From the NCBI GenBank assembly GCA_019454045.1, contig SKCR01047742.1, positions 1 through 64,000 on the forward strand: a stretch of DNA of 64,000 nt. Direction: 5' to 3'. Numbering within the stretch: the stretch's first letter is position 1; the number at the start of each line of letters is the position of its first letter. This document shows, in pieces, positions 48,269-59,512 of the stretch. This DNA comes from Zanthoxylum bungeanum (lineage: Eukaryota > Streptophyta > Magnoliopsida > Sapindales > Rutaceae). The notes under the pieces are model-generated. The model was given only the letters and a program-made list of their open reading frames with translations. It made no database searches and had not been told where the DNA came from. The translations under genes and the position numbers were made by a program.

Positions 48269-48709
48269 AATATTTTTCTGAAAAAATTTGTTTCTTTCTT
48301 CTTGGTTATCTTGACAACGGCTCAGCCTCTACCCACTTGGTGAAATAATCAATTTCTACGATCGCAAACTTGGTTTAACCCCGACCCGTAGGCATCGACC
48401 CGATAATATCCAATCCCCACTTGGTGAATGACCAAGGACTTGACGAAGTGGTCAGCTACTCGAGTGGCTAGTGAGGTATATTGGCATTTCTTTGACATAC
48501 ATCTGTTGCCCGGGCAACCTGAACCCCGTCATGACATATTGTTGGCCAGAAGAAACCTTGTCTAAGTGCCTTGTACGCGATTGACCGACCTCCACCATGA
48601 CTTCCACAGATTCCCTTATGAATTTATCGAAGTACATAATTAGCCTTTTTGGGCCCCATGCATCTCAAATACGACGTCTTGTACCCCATTCAGTATAGTA
48701 CTCCACCTA
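48269..48709 (-). pseudogene. Element F integrase N-terminal part, broken
   Basis: Minus-strand text retains pieces of the HHCC zinc domain and first-Asp region ('MGPK' and 'YFDKFIRESVEVMVE' at 48452-48637 are out of frame with them). Plus-strand phrases such as 'ccccacttggtgaatg' correspond to the conserved 'FTKWGLDIIG' motif read in reverse. Many stops. Confidence 0.65.
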
Positions 48710-49260
48710 TCAAGCAAACATTTTCACTTTGATATCACAGTTTCCTTGCCTCCTCTTATTCTCTGGCACGTCTCTCATTTCTAAATATTTCTTGATTGGG
48801 TCCATCCAGGATGGCCCCCATGTGATCTCTACCTCCATAACATCGGACACTCCCACACTTTTTTGTTGCAGGTTCCCCAATGGAATGGTACGACGAATCT
48901 TTGACTTGATAGAGGATGCAAGTCGAGCCAATAAGTCTGCCTGCTGATTATTCACCCATCCGATCTGTTCGAACGTCATATTCCTCATTCCTACAACAAG
49001 TTTATTCACCTTGGTGTGGTAAGCTATCATGTTCGGCTCCCTTGCTTGGAATTCATCATTCAGCTGCTAAATAGTCAACTGGGAATCACTTTTTACCACC
49101 ACATCTCGTACTTCTATTGCTTTACAAAGTCTCAGCCTGGACAATATTGCTCCATATTCTTCTTCATTATTTGTTGCGTTGAAGGAAAATCTTAGGGCAT
49201 AACTCAGCTCCTCACCATCATTACCTTTCAGGTCACTCCAACTCCACATCCTTATGAGCT
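48710..49260 (-). pseudogene. Element F RNase H, broken
   Basis: Segment 49067-49249 has 'GEELSYALRFSFNATNNEEEYGA', the gypsy RNase H core with Asn-Asn-Glu, and 'VKSDSQLTI'. A stop at 49065-49067 separates it from 48710-49030. That part holds 'IGWVNNQQADLLARLASS', the C-terminal His/Asp region in which the usual Asn-Asp-Ala-Asp box is changed to Asn-Gln-Gln-Ala-Asp. Confidence 0.85.
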
Positions 49261-50474
49261 GATCGAACTGTCAATGAACAAATCCTACCTAGTTTCCTCC
49301 ACTATCATAACCTGAGGGTCAATGAATTTCGTGAAAAAATTACCAATGCTTGCCCTTTGATTGACACCCTAGGTAGGTAGGATATGTCATACTCACTGAG
49401 CTCTATAGACCACTTCACTAGACAGCCTGAGGTCTCCAATTTATGCAATATTCGGTATATACCCCAATGGGGTGGGATTGGAAGTAGGGTTGCAAATTTC
49501 TTACTGCAGTGATTAGATTTAAAGCCACTAGTTCATGGGCCGGATATCAAGTTTCTGCATCCAACAAAGCCTTATTAGTATAACACACTAGTCTTTGGAT
49601 TTTGTCTACTTCCTGCACTAATACCGAGCTTACAACATATTCAGAAACAGCTAAGTACAAGAATAGTACCTCACCCAGGATCGATTTTGCTAGTATCGGA
49701 GGTTGGTCCAAGTACTCTTTGAGTTGTTGGAATACGTCCTCGCACTCACTCGTCCAACTAATTCTTTCTTAGCCTTCTTGATCAGTTGAAAGAAAACATG
49801 ACATTTTTTGTGGCTTTATAGATGAATTGGTTTAGTGCTGCCACCCGACCTTTTAAACTCTACACTTCTTGACCTTCCTCGGAGCTTTCAGATCCAACAC
49901 TGCTTTGATTTTCTATGGGTTCGCCTCGATGCCTTATGCACTGACCATGTACCCCAAAAACTTCCCAAAAGATACCCCGAAGGTGCATTTATCCAAGTTT
50001 AACCTCATATTATGCTTTCTCAGAAGCTCAAATATCCCCCTGAGGTCGTCCAGATCTCCCTTGAGTTTACCAGTAATCGTGACCATGTCATCGACATAGA
50101 CCTTCATTGTTTTGCCAATGAGTGGCTCGAAAACCTTGTTCACCAACCTCTGATAAGTGTCCAAAAAGTTCTTCAGTCCAAAAAGCATTGCCTTATAACA
50201 ATACAACCCTTGGTCGGTGATGAAAGCTTTCTTTTCTTCATCTTCAGGGTGCATCCTGACCTAATTATACCCTGAGAAGGCATCCATAAAACTGAGCAGC
50301 CCATGACATGCAGTTGAGTCCACTAGTTGGTCTCTTGGGGAGTGGGAAGCTATCCTTTGGGCATGCCTTATTCAGGTCGAAGAAACCTACGCACATCCTC
50401 CACTTTCCATTGGCCTTCTTCACTAAGACCACGTTTGAAACCCACTTCGGGTATTTGACCTCCCTAATAAACAC
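49261..50474 (-). pseudogene. Element F reverse transcriptase
   Basis: Open segments 50265-50474 ('YPKWVSNVVLVKKANGKWRM', 'DLNKACPKDSFPLP') and 49934-50254 ('QGLYCYKAMLFGLKN', polymerase motif YVDD at 50087-50098, 'LRKHNMRLNLDKCTFGV') are classic Ty3-gypsy RT. The connection and tether (about 49261-49930) are in broken frames. Near 50262-50265 a stop separates the two segments. The text after 'CMSWAAQF' on the first segment is frame-shifted. Confidence 0.9.
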
Positions 50475-50830
50475 GGCCTTCAGTAATATTTCGACAACGG
50501 TGAATTGTCTTGTATCTCTTTTGGTTGAAAATCCTCGTCTTCTGCTTCATCGGTTTGTGAGCTCGATCAATTGCCAGGTGATGACTGATGAAATTGGGGT
50601 CAACCGGGCATATCTCTATGATCCCATGCGAAGACATCCACATACTCATTCAAAAAATTCAGTAGTCGCTTCCTCAAATTCAGCTCCAACCCTGCTCCAA
50701 CCTTTAATATCTTCCCACGGCCAAAAAGCTCCACCAGCACTTCTACTGCTCATAACTAGGAAGGTTCTTCGGGTCGGGGATCGGCTGACTCCACTTCTGC
50801 CGCATCCCCTTTTATTTCTATCTATTTTGC

Positions 50831-51256
50831 TCATACCTCTTCAATACACAAGGTTTCTTTAAAAATGACAGCGAAGAAACTTCTAGCCACCTTCTGGCTT
50901 CCACAGACAACTTCAACTCCCTCCTGAGTTGGGAATTTCAAATTCAAGTAATAGCACGACATAGCTGCCATTGACTTCATTATAAAGGGCCTCCCCAAGA
51001 TCACCTGATAGCTGCTCAAGCAATCCACTACTGTGAAATCCATTTTTATGGGCAATAATGTTGCGTTCTGGATCAAAGTGGTGTACTCCATTCCCAAGTC
51101 ATTTAAGGCTTCCTTGAAGATGATATCCACCGCACTCCTAGGATCCACCAATATCCCATCCACCTCAGTCCTGCCAATATTGGCCTTGATTATCAGTGCA
51201 TCATCATAAGGGTAGTTGACCTCATAAACGTCCTCCTCGGTGAACATTATGGACAT
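50831..51256 (-). pseudogene. Element F aspartic protease, active site lost
   Basis: This 141-aa segment runs from 'EDVYEVNYPYDDALII'. At the active site it reads 'VDGILVDPRSAVDIIF', so the Asp-Thr-Gly triad is Asp-Pro-Arg. 'SYQVILGRPFI' at the C-terminal lobe is intact and typical of Tat-lineage proteases. It lies between the gag zinc knuckle (51466-51510) and RT, as expected. Confidence 0.88.
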
Positions 51257-52674
51257 CGGTATGGCCTTTTGGATCCTCAGGAGCCTTTAGTTCGGAAGTA
51301 ATTCTTTCTGGCTCGGTTCGAATATTTGGCCAATGTCCTTCCCCCTGCTATTGTGAACATCAGCCTCTGTTCCCTACGCTGTTTGACCTTTATGGCCTCA
51401 TGGTCTACGCACTCTACCAGATAGCCGTTTCTAACCGAGTCTTCCACTTACTCTTACAGATCCTTGCATCTTTCCATGGCATGTCCCTTCACATTGTGGT
51501 GCACGCAATAAGCCATGTTGTAACTTTTCTTAATCGAAAACCTCATCGGGTCAGACTCAGTCACTAGGCTCTTATCCTTGATTTCTTAAGCTATCTGGAC
51601 CAGGGGAATGTTCAAGGTGGTGTATGTCGTTCCTCTAACGATATAGACGACCTTGATTGGGGGCCTTCTCTCATGCATTGGGTTTCCTAATTCATTATTC
51701 TAACCTCTTTCTACTTTGGGGATGGTCCCCTCCAGTCTCTGCCTACATCACGCTGACTTTTTGGCCTAGGTGCTTTTGACATTTGATTAGCCCCTACTCG
51801 AGCGATATTCTCATCTTCCTTCATCAACACTAACTTCCTCACCTACTTCAAGGCCGCGGCATAGTCTAGTATCTCTTTGATCCTCAGGTAGGACCATAAC
51901 TTCCAGACCCTGAGGGATCCTTTACAACTTTCCAGCACCTCCGGGGACTCATAAGCCCGACCTCCAGTACCAAGTAGTGGTATCTATCAACAAACTTTTC
52001 AAGGGCTCGCCATCTCTCTACTTCATCAACTTCAATGACCCCACTGTCTTTCTTGGTATGCATGCCCCTTTGAAATGGTGCACAAAGTATTTCCTCAGTT
52101 CGGAGAAGTTGCTGACACTTCCCGGGGTCAAGTTCCAAAACCACAAGCTGGCTGACCCTCCCAAGGTCAATAGGAATACCTTATAGATGGCCTCCCCTTC
52201 CATTCCCTGAATTTCCATCGACAATACAAACTTCTCAATGTGGGATTTGGGGTCCGTGTTGCCCTTGTAGACATCCATCGTGGACATGGTAAATCTCCTT
52301 AGAAACCTCATTGCCAACACTTCCATCGTAAAAGGCGATGCTGTCTCCACATCTCTGTCACTTCTTATCACCTCTTTCATATTTTCCTTCGACTATTTTA
52401 TCTCCTTCTGGAACCAACTCCTTATTTGGCTCTCAGAGTTATTATGCTTGCGCCTAAGGGTCTCCTCATGCCTTCCACCACGAGTGTGGTACCTTCCATG
52501 ACTTGGAAGCTCATTCCTCTCCTCCGGGTACCGCCCTAGATCACTCTCCCCAAAACAAAGGCTATTGCTGGATGATTCCAGGGTTTGTCTGCCTTCTTCT
52601 TCTTCCCACGATTCATATATTGGTACAGCACTGACAACGACTACATATCTCGTTCTCTGAGTGTTCTCTTCCAA
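51257..52674 (-). pseudogene. Element F gag, broken
   Basis: Segment 52018-52380 is the capsid domain (Retrotrans_gag type): 'YKGNTDPKSHIEKFVLSME', 'LTLGGSASLWFWNL' and 'NFSELRKYFVHHF'. The upstream N-terminal part is at 52393-52674 and the downstream capsid tail at 51884-52144 in another frame. The nucleocapsid motif at 51466-51510 reads 'YCVHHNVKGHAMERCKDL', the C-X2-H-X4-H-X4-C variant used by Tat-type elements. Stops break the frame at least three times. Confidence 0.88.
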
Positions 52675-52978
52675 TTTCTATTATCTCCGTCTACTCTGTC
52701 GATCCTTTTTCCCTTTGTTATCTCTTCTTTCCTTCCGTTGAGACCTTCTTCCCCCCTCTCTCTCATGTCTTCTTTTCTAACTTTTCAATCTTTTGCATCA
52801 TAGCCCTATGAAGGCTTGAGTTATTTCTCTCTCCCTTCGAGAATCCTCTCTCTCATTTCGTAGGGTTTCTTCCATCTCCTCCATCCACTCCATTGTATAA
52901 CCATATGAAGCTATGTGTTTTCCATCATCTTAATGTGTTTGTCACTTTTCATACCGAGTCCCCACAGACGACGCCAAC
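52675..52978 (-). other. Element F 5' leader and primer binding site
   Basis: The minus-strand sequence gttggcgtcgtctgtgggga (52959-52978) touches the 5' LTR and matches the TGGCG(C/T)CGTCTGTGGGGA-type PBS of Tat elements. The rest is purine-rich leader. Confidence 0.8.
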
Positions 52979-55411
52979 TGTTGACGACTATTTTTCATTC
53001 CAGTGGTAATTCGAGAAAAACTACTCCTCGAACAAACCTCCCAAAGTCACTAAATTTATTTGGTTAGTTGGGAACCAAAGCAAACTTAGCAAGCAATTTA
53101 TAAACCATAGAGAAAATAAAAGATTTAATGTGGTTCGGTGGAATGGGTCCAGCCTATGTCAAGGGGTTCAAAGGGAAGAGAAATTTCATTACTATCTCGG
53201 GTCAAACTGACCTGCCTTATCTGTCTCTCACACTAAGCTTTCTCTATCTTTTACAAGTTGTGAAAATGCTAAAATTGCTAGAAATATGATTAGTCAACCC
53301 CCGAAACTGAGTCTTCAACCCCTTTATATAGTGTGTCTAGATCCATTATTACACCAACTCGTGATGTCAGCCACATTACCCTGTCATCATTGCCCATGCT
53401 CTTTTACCCAACTACTTTGCAAACACCAGCTTTTCCGCCTGACACAACTACCCTCTGCTATCTGAAACTCACAATTCTAGCCTTTTTACCCACTGTTACA
53501 TGTTTTGCTCATGTGTCAGCCTGTATCTCAACCACTAATGTTGTTTAGTGTGTCAGGGGACAACCATATGGTTTACTGCCATCCCATCAATCTTTTAGGG
53601 GCTCAAACCTCCATGTAGGGCTTACCTCACTCACACATAAGCAAGATACTACAAACCTCATGTATATCCTCGTGTCGATAGATCGAGGTACTTGATAATG
53701 GATCCTCTTCCTCTCTTCTTTACAAGGTCGGGTCGAGATTCCTTCACCTCCCTCACTTTCTATTTGCAATTCCTGACCATTCCTGGAAAATACTTGAAGG
53801 GTTATGAGCCTGCTTTGCTTCTTTTTTGCTAGTAAAATTTCTTCGGGTGTATGTGGCTGTGCCGCTGTTGGCTCACTCCAATTCTCATTCCCAAGTACAA
53901 AAACATATCACTCGATGTTGCGATATTTTCTATCGTACAGTAAATGTATGGTGTCAAGTTTATTAAATTATGAATTTGAATGTCAAACCCAAAGGGATTG
54001 AAATCTAAATTACACTAAGTACTATAATTATTAACCTTAACTTTATTAAGACACAAAACTTTAATTCGATTTAACTGAAAAAGTAAAAACAAAGATAATT
54101 AAGAAACTAACTGAAATTTAATGCAGTATCAATGAGAAGATGAATTCTAGAGTCTGATTTCACCTAGCTTTTCCACTATGTATTTACGATACCAATTAAT
54201 TATTATTCAAAATCTACGTTTATAACCCAAGAATCAAATATTTATCCACCCTCTCTCCCGAGCAATAGTGAAAATATTGTTAATTATCAAATTCAATATC
54301 CCTATAAAAATCCAATGATTAACAATTTATTAAGCCATGTGATTCTGTATTAACAGCTTTCAAGGAGTTATAGATTCTCCTGAATCCTATAAACTTCCTA
54401 GATTATATTTCATAATTCCTACTCAAAGTCCCCTCTCCCGAGTGAAAGATTTCAAAAATAACATCATCATATTTATGACCAACAAATACGAAATATTAAA
54501 CACAGGAAAACATAAATAAACTGAATAAAAACTGAATAAAGGTATTCAGCAGTTAATACATAGTCTCAAGCGTTAGGCTACATCAAACTCTAGAACAAGA
54601 GATTTAGTTCATGTCTGAATTAAAACACAACAACAATTGTATCCAAAATATAATGATAAATAGAAGAATCTGAAGAAGAAAATAAGAGAATGAAACCTGA
54701 ATCAAATTCCTTATGTTTTTTGACTTCACCATCTTGTCTCATTCCTTCTGCTTTGATCTCTCCTTTTGGAAGTATTAATTTTTATGTTTAGAAATTTCTT
54801 GCTGTGTCTCAAAACCGTCCCTCAAGGTTTGAACGTGATGTTTAATTTATAGGAAAACCCCAAAGTCGTTCTGCCCATCTTACGGAACTCTAATGTATCA
54901 ATATACTCAACGCGGCGCCGCGGTGCCAAATCCTCTGGAAATTGTATGGAATGTCTCTGTGGTGCCGCAGTGCCAGAAGGTTGGCACCGCGGCGCCAGCC
55001 TTAATTTCAGGATGACTTGGCTCCTTTCGTTTCTGCTTTCCTCGCGTGCTTCAGTCGCATCCATAAGCTCTCAAAACCCGTATAATAGTCCAGAATCCAC
55101 ACTTTTAATGCTTCCTAGCTATTAACAAAACACTAAACGACTCCAAAATACATTAAATTACATGGAATCTAAAAAATAATAAGATGAAGATGCGAGAATG
55201 AGTGTGTATAATTCACACTTATCACGCGACGTCCTCGGGTCGGTCTTCACATGGGCTAATGCTACCGAGTCTAATCTATCTCTCTAGGTCGAGTGACGTT
55301 ACGTCTCGGGCGTGGGCCTTTCTGCCCAACCCCTCATCCCGTTAAGTATAAATCCCTTTAAACCCTTCTTCATACTTCAGAGTTTCTTGGGTTGGAAAAT
55401 CACCATAAAAA
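52979..55411 (-). repeat. Element F 5' LTR, interrupted by solo LTR I
   Basis: Begins TGTTGACG and aligns with 5097-6214. The outer end reads ccataaaaa where the 3' LTR has ccatcaaca. Removing the 1314-bp solo LTR I with one target copy leaves about 1.12 kb, the same length as the 3' LTR. The substitutions between the two LTRs are numerous, so F is old. Confidence 0.88.
53916..55224 (-). mobile_element. Solo LTR I, Athila-like, minus orientation
   Basis: A 1309-bp LTR reading on the minus strand from TGATAAGTG to CGCAACA, flanked by ctcga (53911-53915) and cgcga (55225-55229), one mismatch. It starts like LTRs G and H (TGATGAG) and has the same GC-rich island amid AT-rich DNA ('gcggcgccgcggtgcc' at about 54912-54927), so it belongs to the same broad Athila-like group. 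No internal region is present. Confidence 0.85.
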
Positions 55412-56218
55412 AATGTATTTTAAAATTATTGATTTTGTGAGTAGATCTCTAGGGAAAATTCCTATAAAATTTTGCAACATTAAGGAATTGTCGAAACGTC
55501 TAAGACTTTATAGCCCACAGTTTTCTTATAACATATTTGCCTCATTAAATATGGTGCTTAATGATTTACACGACATTTGTTTCCCATTATACAATAACTA
55601 AAGCATACAAAAATAGTCACCGCTATTCTATTTTAAAGAACTAAATTAGGTTAAACTCCAAAAATTAACAGACAACTTCAAGAAAGTGCACTACAACTCT
55701 TAAGAGCTGCAGAGAAAAACAATAACACTTTATGACTAGAGAGAAAGTTGAGAAAGTTTTAAACTTTTTGGTATATATAAATGAAAAGAGAAGCCTTTTT
55801 TTATACAATTCAAGTGGCAAGAGACAAACCACTGAATTGCACCATTAATCTTTTGAATGTTATAATGGTTTCAATTCTCATAATTATTCTTTGGAGATTA
55901 CACATGTTACACCATTAATTATTATGTTATAAACCGTTCAAATTTCATTCATATTTTCTAATAATCCTATACATAAATGAAATTGATAGACACAAAGAAA
56001 CAACATACATAAGATCTAGAGATAATGTTCAATGGTCGAAATATGCATATGATAGGTATGTGTTACTCTTTAAACCTTCCTTTGATAACCTATGGTTACT
56101 TTATTGAATGATCAGTAGGGATTATATCCTTACATTGTTTTATCATTTACGTAAATGATGACAGACTTCACACCTGACTCTTTCTGGGTATTATTCATTT
56201 CTCATTATTATGTTCGTT
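55412..56218. other. Unassigned AT-rich flank of element F
   Basis: No supported gene. The first bases (aatgt, 55412-55416) are the right target duplication of F. The texture, and a nearby LTR fragment, suggest degenerate retrotransposon DNA. The frame 55392-55601 starts inside F's LTR and is not a gene. Confidence 0.5.
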
Positions 56219-56500
56219 TTGTTGGGTTTGGTGCTCTGAGCGCCAATCCATATCGTATTTATGACATGTAAATGAATACAAGCAATCATGTTCCATAATA
56301 TTATCCATTTAATGGAAGCACCTCTTGTCTTTTATATACATATTTGATATAATTTAATTTAGATCAAAACTAACAGAGATTTAGTGATATATCTATTAAA
56401 CAAAGACCATAAAATATATAGTAGTCACACAATTACAACAAGACTTGTAATTGAGATTGGGAGGTGTCACTACTTGTAGAAGATCAAAATTGCCCTCCCT
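56219..56500 (+). repeat. Truncated copia LTR fragment of the A family, plus orientation
   Basis: Starts TGTTGGGTTTGGTGCTC and matches, in reverse complement, the outer end of LTR A (about 20060-20337), including 'ggcgc(t/a)c(a/g)gagc' and 'gtgtcactact(t)gtagaag' landmarks. The match fades near 56490-56500. The rest of that LTR is absent. Confidence 0.65.
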
Positions 56501-56780
56501 TTATAAGTTTAAAATTCGACCAAATGAATAGAGATGATGAAAATTTGTTTCATTTTTTTTTTGGCTTGGAGAAGCTCAAAGTGTTGAGTTTATGATTTCC
56601 TTAATTTACAAAAATTAGAGAGTGTGTGAGAAACTTTGGAAGCATATCAAAGTTAGTATTAACAATTAAGGTAATTTCCAACTCTGATTGTCATTGAAAT
56701 GATTTCTTTATATTGCTAAATTACTACATATGATTTGATATGGTTCTTTCATATATGGTGTTGATTTGGTGCTTAGAAGT
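56501..56780. other. Unassigned DNA left of solo LTR G
   Basis: AT-rich, no coding frame. It ends with gaagt (56776-56780), the left target duplication of G. Confidence 0.5.
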
Positions 56781-58788
56781 TGACCGGCGTAAACACACGC
56801 GTATAACGCAAGCGCACGTATAGTTCAAGTAGTATAAAAATATCGATCCCACGATGACTTAATTCATACTGTTGTTATTAATTGTTGATACTATTTATTT
56901 ACAGGTATCTAATTATATGGAGAAGAGAATGATTGTTTGATTGGTTGAATGTGGTTTTCCTTAATTAAAATAAATAAAATAAACAAAAGAAAATACTAAG
57001 GAAAATAACAAAAGACTCAAAGATCTAGGGTTGTGAATCATTGTAATATCTTTTAAAAGATGAAGTGATTATTTTATGTTTGTGTAATAAATCAGTTTAC
57101 TAACCTGGAACACTAAATTATGCAAAAGCCTATGTCGATGGTCAGACGCAAATACCCAGTTTAACCCAATTGAACCATATGTCTATGTCAACCAAATTAT
57201 CTGGATTCATTAAGTTTAAGTTCCAATTATGGCTACCCCCGCCCGACAGGTATATGTCTATCCTGTAAGGAAATCTATTAAAGGGTTATCTATCCTCAAG
57301 GAAGATCGTGGGCTATTAAGTCTAAGGCTTAAACCTAAAATCCCTATGTCTAGTTCATTTTAGATTTACCACATCAATCTTATTGGTGATCAGACAACAA
57401 GAAGCATAAGCTTAAGACTTAATAAGTAAACCTTTAAATTACCCAAACTATAAAATAACCCATTATAAACCGGTGATATTAGAATTCATCACAACCCCAG
57501 ATAACTAACACATAACTAGGGCTAGTAAAAAGTAAATGACATAAAGTAAAAATACTGAAAAGTAAAAGACATACAGTAAAAGCTGAAAAGTAAAATAAAA
57601 TAAAATGCTAAGGTAAAAGGAATTACTTTTACTATTTACTATTTTAGATATCTCCCATAAAATAATATATAAACTTGTGATAATATTACCAACCGACCAA
57701 TCTGGCGGTATCCTTTATTAGTCAGGTTTAAACCAAATTAAAATGAATTACCAACCGACCAATCTGGCGGTATCCTTTTTAAGTCAATATTTTAAATAGT
57801 GAATATATTATTTTTAAGGGAGATTAATCTAAATGTAACAGTAGAAAAAAGAATTACCTTTCACCCTAGCTGGGGAAGTTACCTCCTCATGGTGAATAGT
57901 AAAAACTGTAAAAAGTAAAAAAATAAATTACTATTAACAAAACGTAATTAAAATTATTTACAAAACTAAAAACTAAAAAATAAAATAAAAACTAAAAGAA
58001 ACTAGAGAGAGAAACTCTCTCTTTACATCAAAGAGATGAGAGAGAGTGGTGCAACTAAACTGAAATTTGAAGCTCTATTTATAGGCACTGGTAGGCTTCC
58101 AGCGTCGCGACGCCAAGGCCTTGGCGTCGCTACGCCAGCTTCTGTCGACGTGGCACGCTCTGGTTTGTCGATTTGCAGATTCTGGATAAGCTGATAAGGT
58201 GACACGTGGCGAGGTGGTTGGGCTTCAATTATTGTGACATGTGGCGGCTTCTGATTGGTCGATGAGATTCTTATCCGCCACGTGTCAGATAAGGATTAGA
58301 TACTCAATGATTGATGTTGACGTGGCGGTGAGGTGGCAGTTTGACTTGGTCAACCTGGTGATGTGGCTGATGACGTGGAGTGACATGTGGCACACGTGGC
58401 GATGATGACTGTCGGCACCGTAGGATGTTGACACGTGGCACGGCGCATGTTAGCAGATCGGCTGTGATGGTGACATATGGCACGGCGCACGTTAGCAAAG
58501 TCAAACTTTTCTCAGATTCTGACACGTGGACCCGGTGCACGTTAGCACTGTTCGGCGCATTTTAGGCGTCGCGACGCTGAAGGTCTTGGCGTTGCGACGT
58601 GGGAATTTACCAAAATGCCCTTTTCGTCCAATTTTCACTGTTTTGGCCCAAATCACCTCCAGAATGTCCTGAAACTTTATTTATCTACAAAATAACACAA
58701 ACACATCAAAATATTCACAAAACTCAAGAAACTATACAAAATATTAGGTTAAATGAGTGGGAAATAGTGATAGATTTACCACTCATCA
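56781..58788 (-). mobile_element. Solo LTR G, Athila-like, minus orientation
   Basis: This 2008-bp LTR reads on the minus strand from TGATGAGTGG to CGCCGGTCA, with a perfect target duplication gaagt (56776-56780, 58789-58793). It is homologous to the H LTR in reverse complement, for example the shared 'agtagtataaaaatatcgat' at 56830. A GC-rich part (about 58098-58600) repeats 'gacacgtggc'-type phrases and includes 'gcgtcgcgacgcc' pieces. No internal region remains. Frames 58304-58565 are not genes. Confidence 0.88.
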
Positions 58789-58793
58789 GAAGT

Positions 58794-59512
58794 CTAATCA
58801 GAACCCTAATTGCATGTATGTATAAAATTAATTAGGCTAATTAATGTCATTTGGCCTGATTAGGGTGTACGATATCAAATTGCTATTTTAGAGTTGCTGA
58901 AGCCACTCATTGGTGACCTAGATTTTTTTGAGCTACTTTATGGTGGTTGACTCTCAATTGATAATTAAGGATTTGGATTTTCATGATTTTGAATTAATTA
59001 AGTGATTAATTTAATTAATTTTGTAATTAATTCAAATGTGATTAATTTTTGAAATTGTGATATTGTGGATGAAATTAGATGTGTAATAATGCGTAAGAAA
59101 AATTCTTAGAATTTTGGAATTGTTCCGAAAGCGATTTGAGAATTTTTTGTAAATATCGCATTAAGGAAAAATCATATATTACTGAAATTATGATTATTTG
59201 GACATTACTACAGTAATATGACTACTATAGCTATGCGTAGAAAATTCTTGAAACTTTTAAAATCATTCCGAAAGTGTTTTGGGAAAAGTGGTAGTTTTCT
59301 GAAATTATAGCGTCAGACATTGCTATAGTAATTTGATCACTGTGGCTGTGGGTTGGTCTAGTTCCATGATTGAATTAGTTGTGTTAGAGAATATTGATTC
59401 TCTTAACACGACAGCTATAAGTATCGGCTACTAGATCTCTCGTCTATTTGTTAAAATATTATTTAATAATTATTTTAATGTACGATATCAGAACTTATAA
59501 CACAAACGTTAT
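58794..59512. other. Spacer between solo LTR G and element H
   Basis: No gene seen. Two related stretches, about 59090-59225 and 59240-59345, share 'gcgtaga/aaaaattctt(a/g)aa' and 'ttccgaaag(c/t)g', an imperfect direct repeat about 145 bp apart. Such text is common in gypsy LTRs, so this may be an old LTR piece. Confidence 0.45.

Larger units (their letters stand above)
5097..55411 (-). mobile_element. Element F: nested Ty3-gypsy (Tat-type) retrotransposon, minus strand
   Basis: The two LTRs match each other. The left one is bounded by the perfect 9-bp inverted repeat TGTTGATGG/CCATCAACA. The flanking target duplication is aacgt (5092-5096) and aatgt (55412-55416), differing by one transition. 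The PBS beside the right LTR and the order gag, protease, RT, RNase H, integrase on the minus strand fix the orientation. An antisense ORF and tandem repeats lie between integrase and the 3' LTR, as known for Tat-lineage elements. About 37 kb of the span is later insertions (A with B; C with E and D; I). All coding parts are degraded. Confidence 0.85.

Noticed and set aside
50308..50862. 184-aa plus-strand open frame
   Set aside because: It is the shadow of minus-strand gypsy RT and the protease-RT linker. The opposite strand carries the recognisable motifs.
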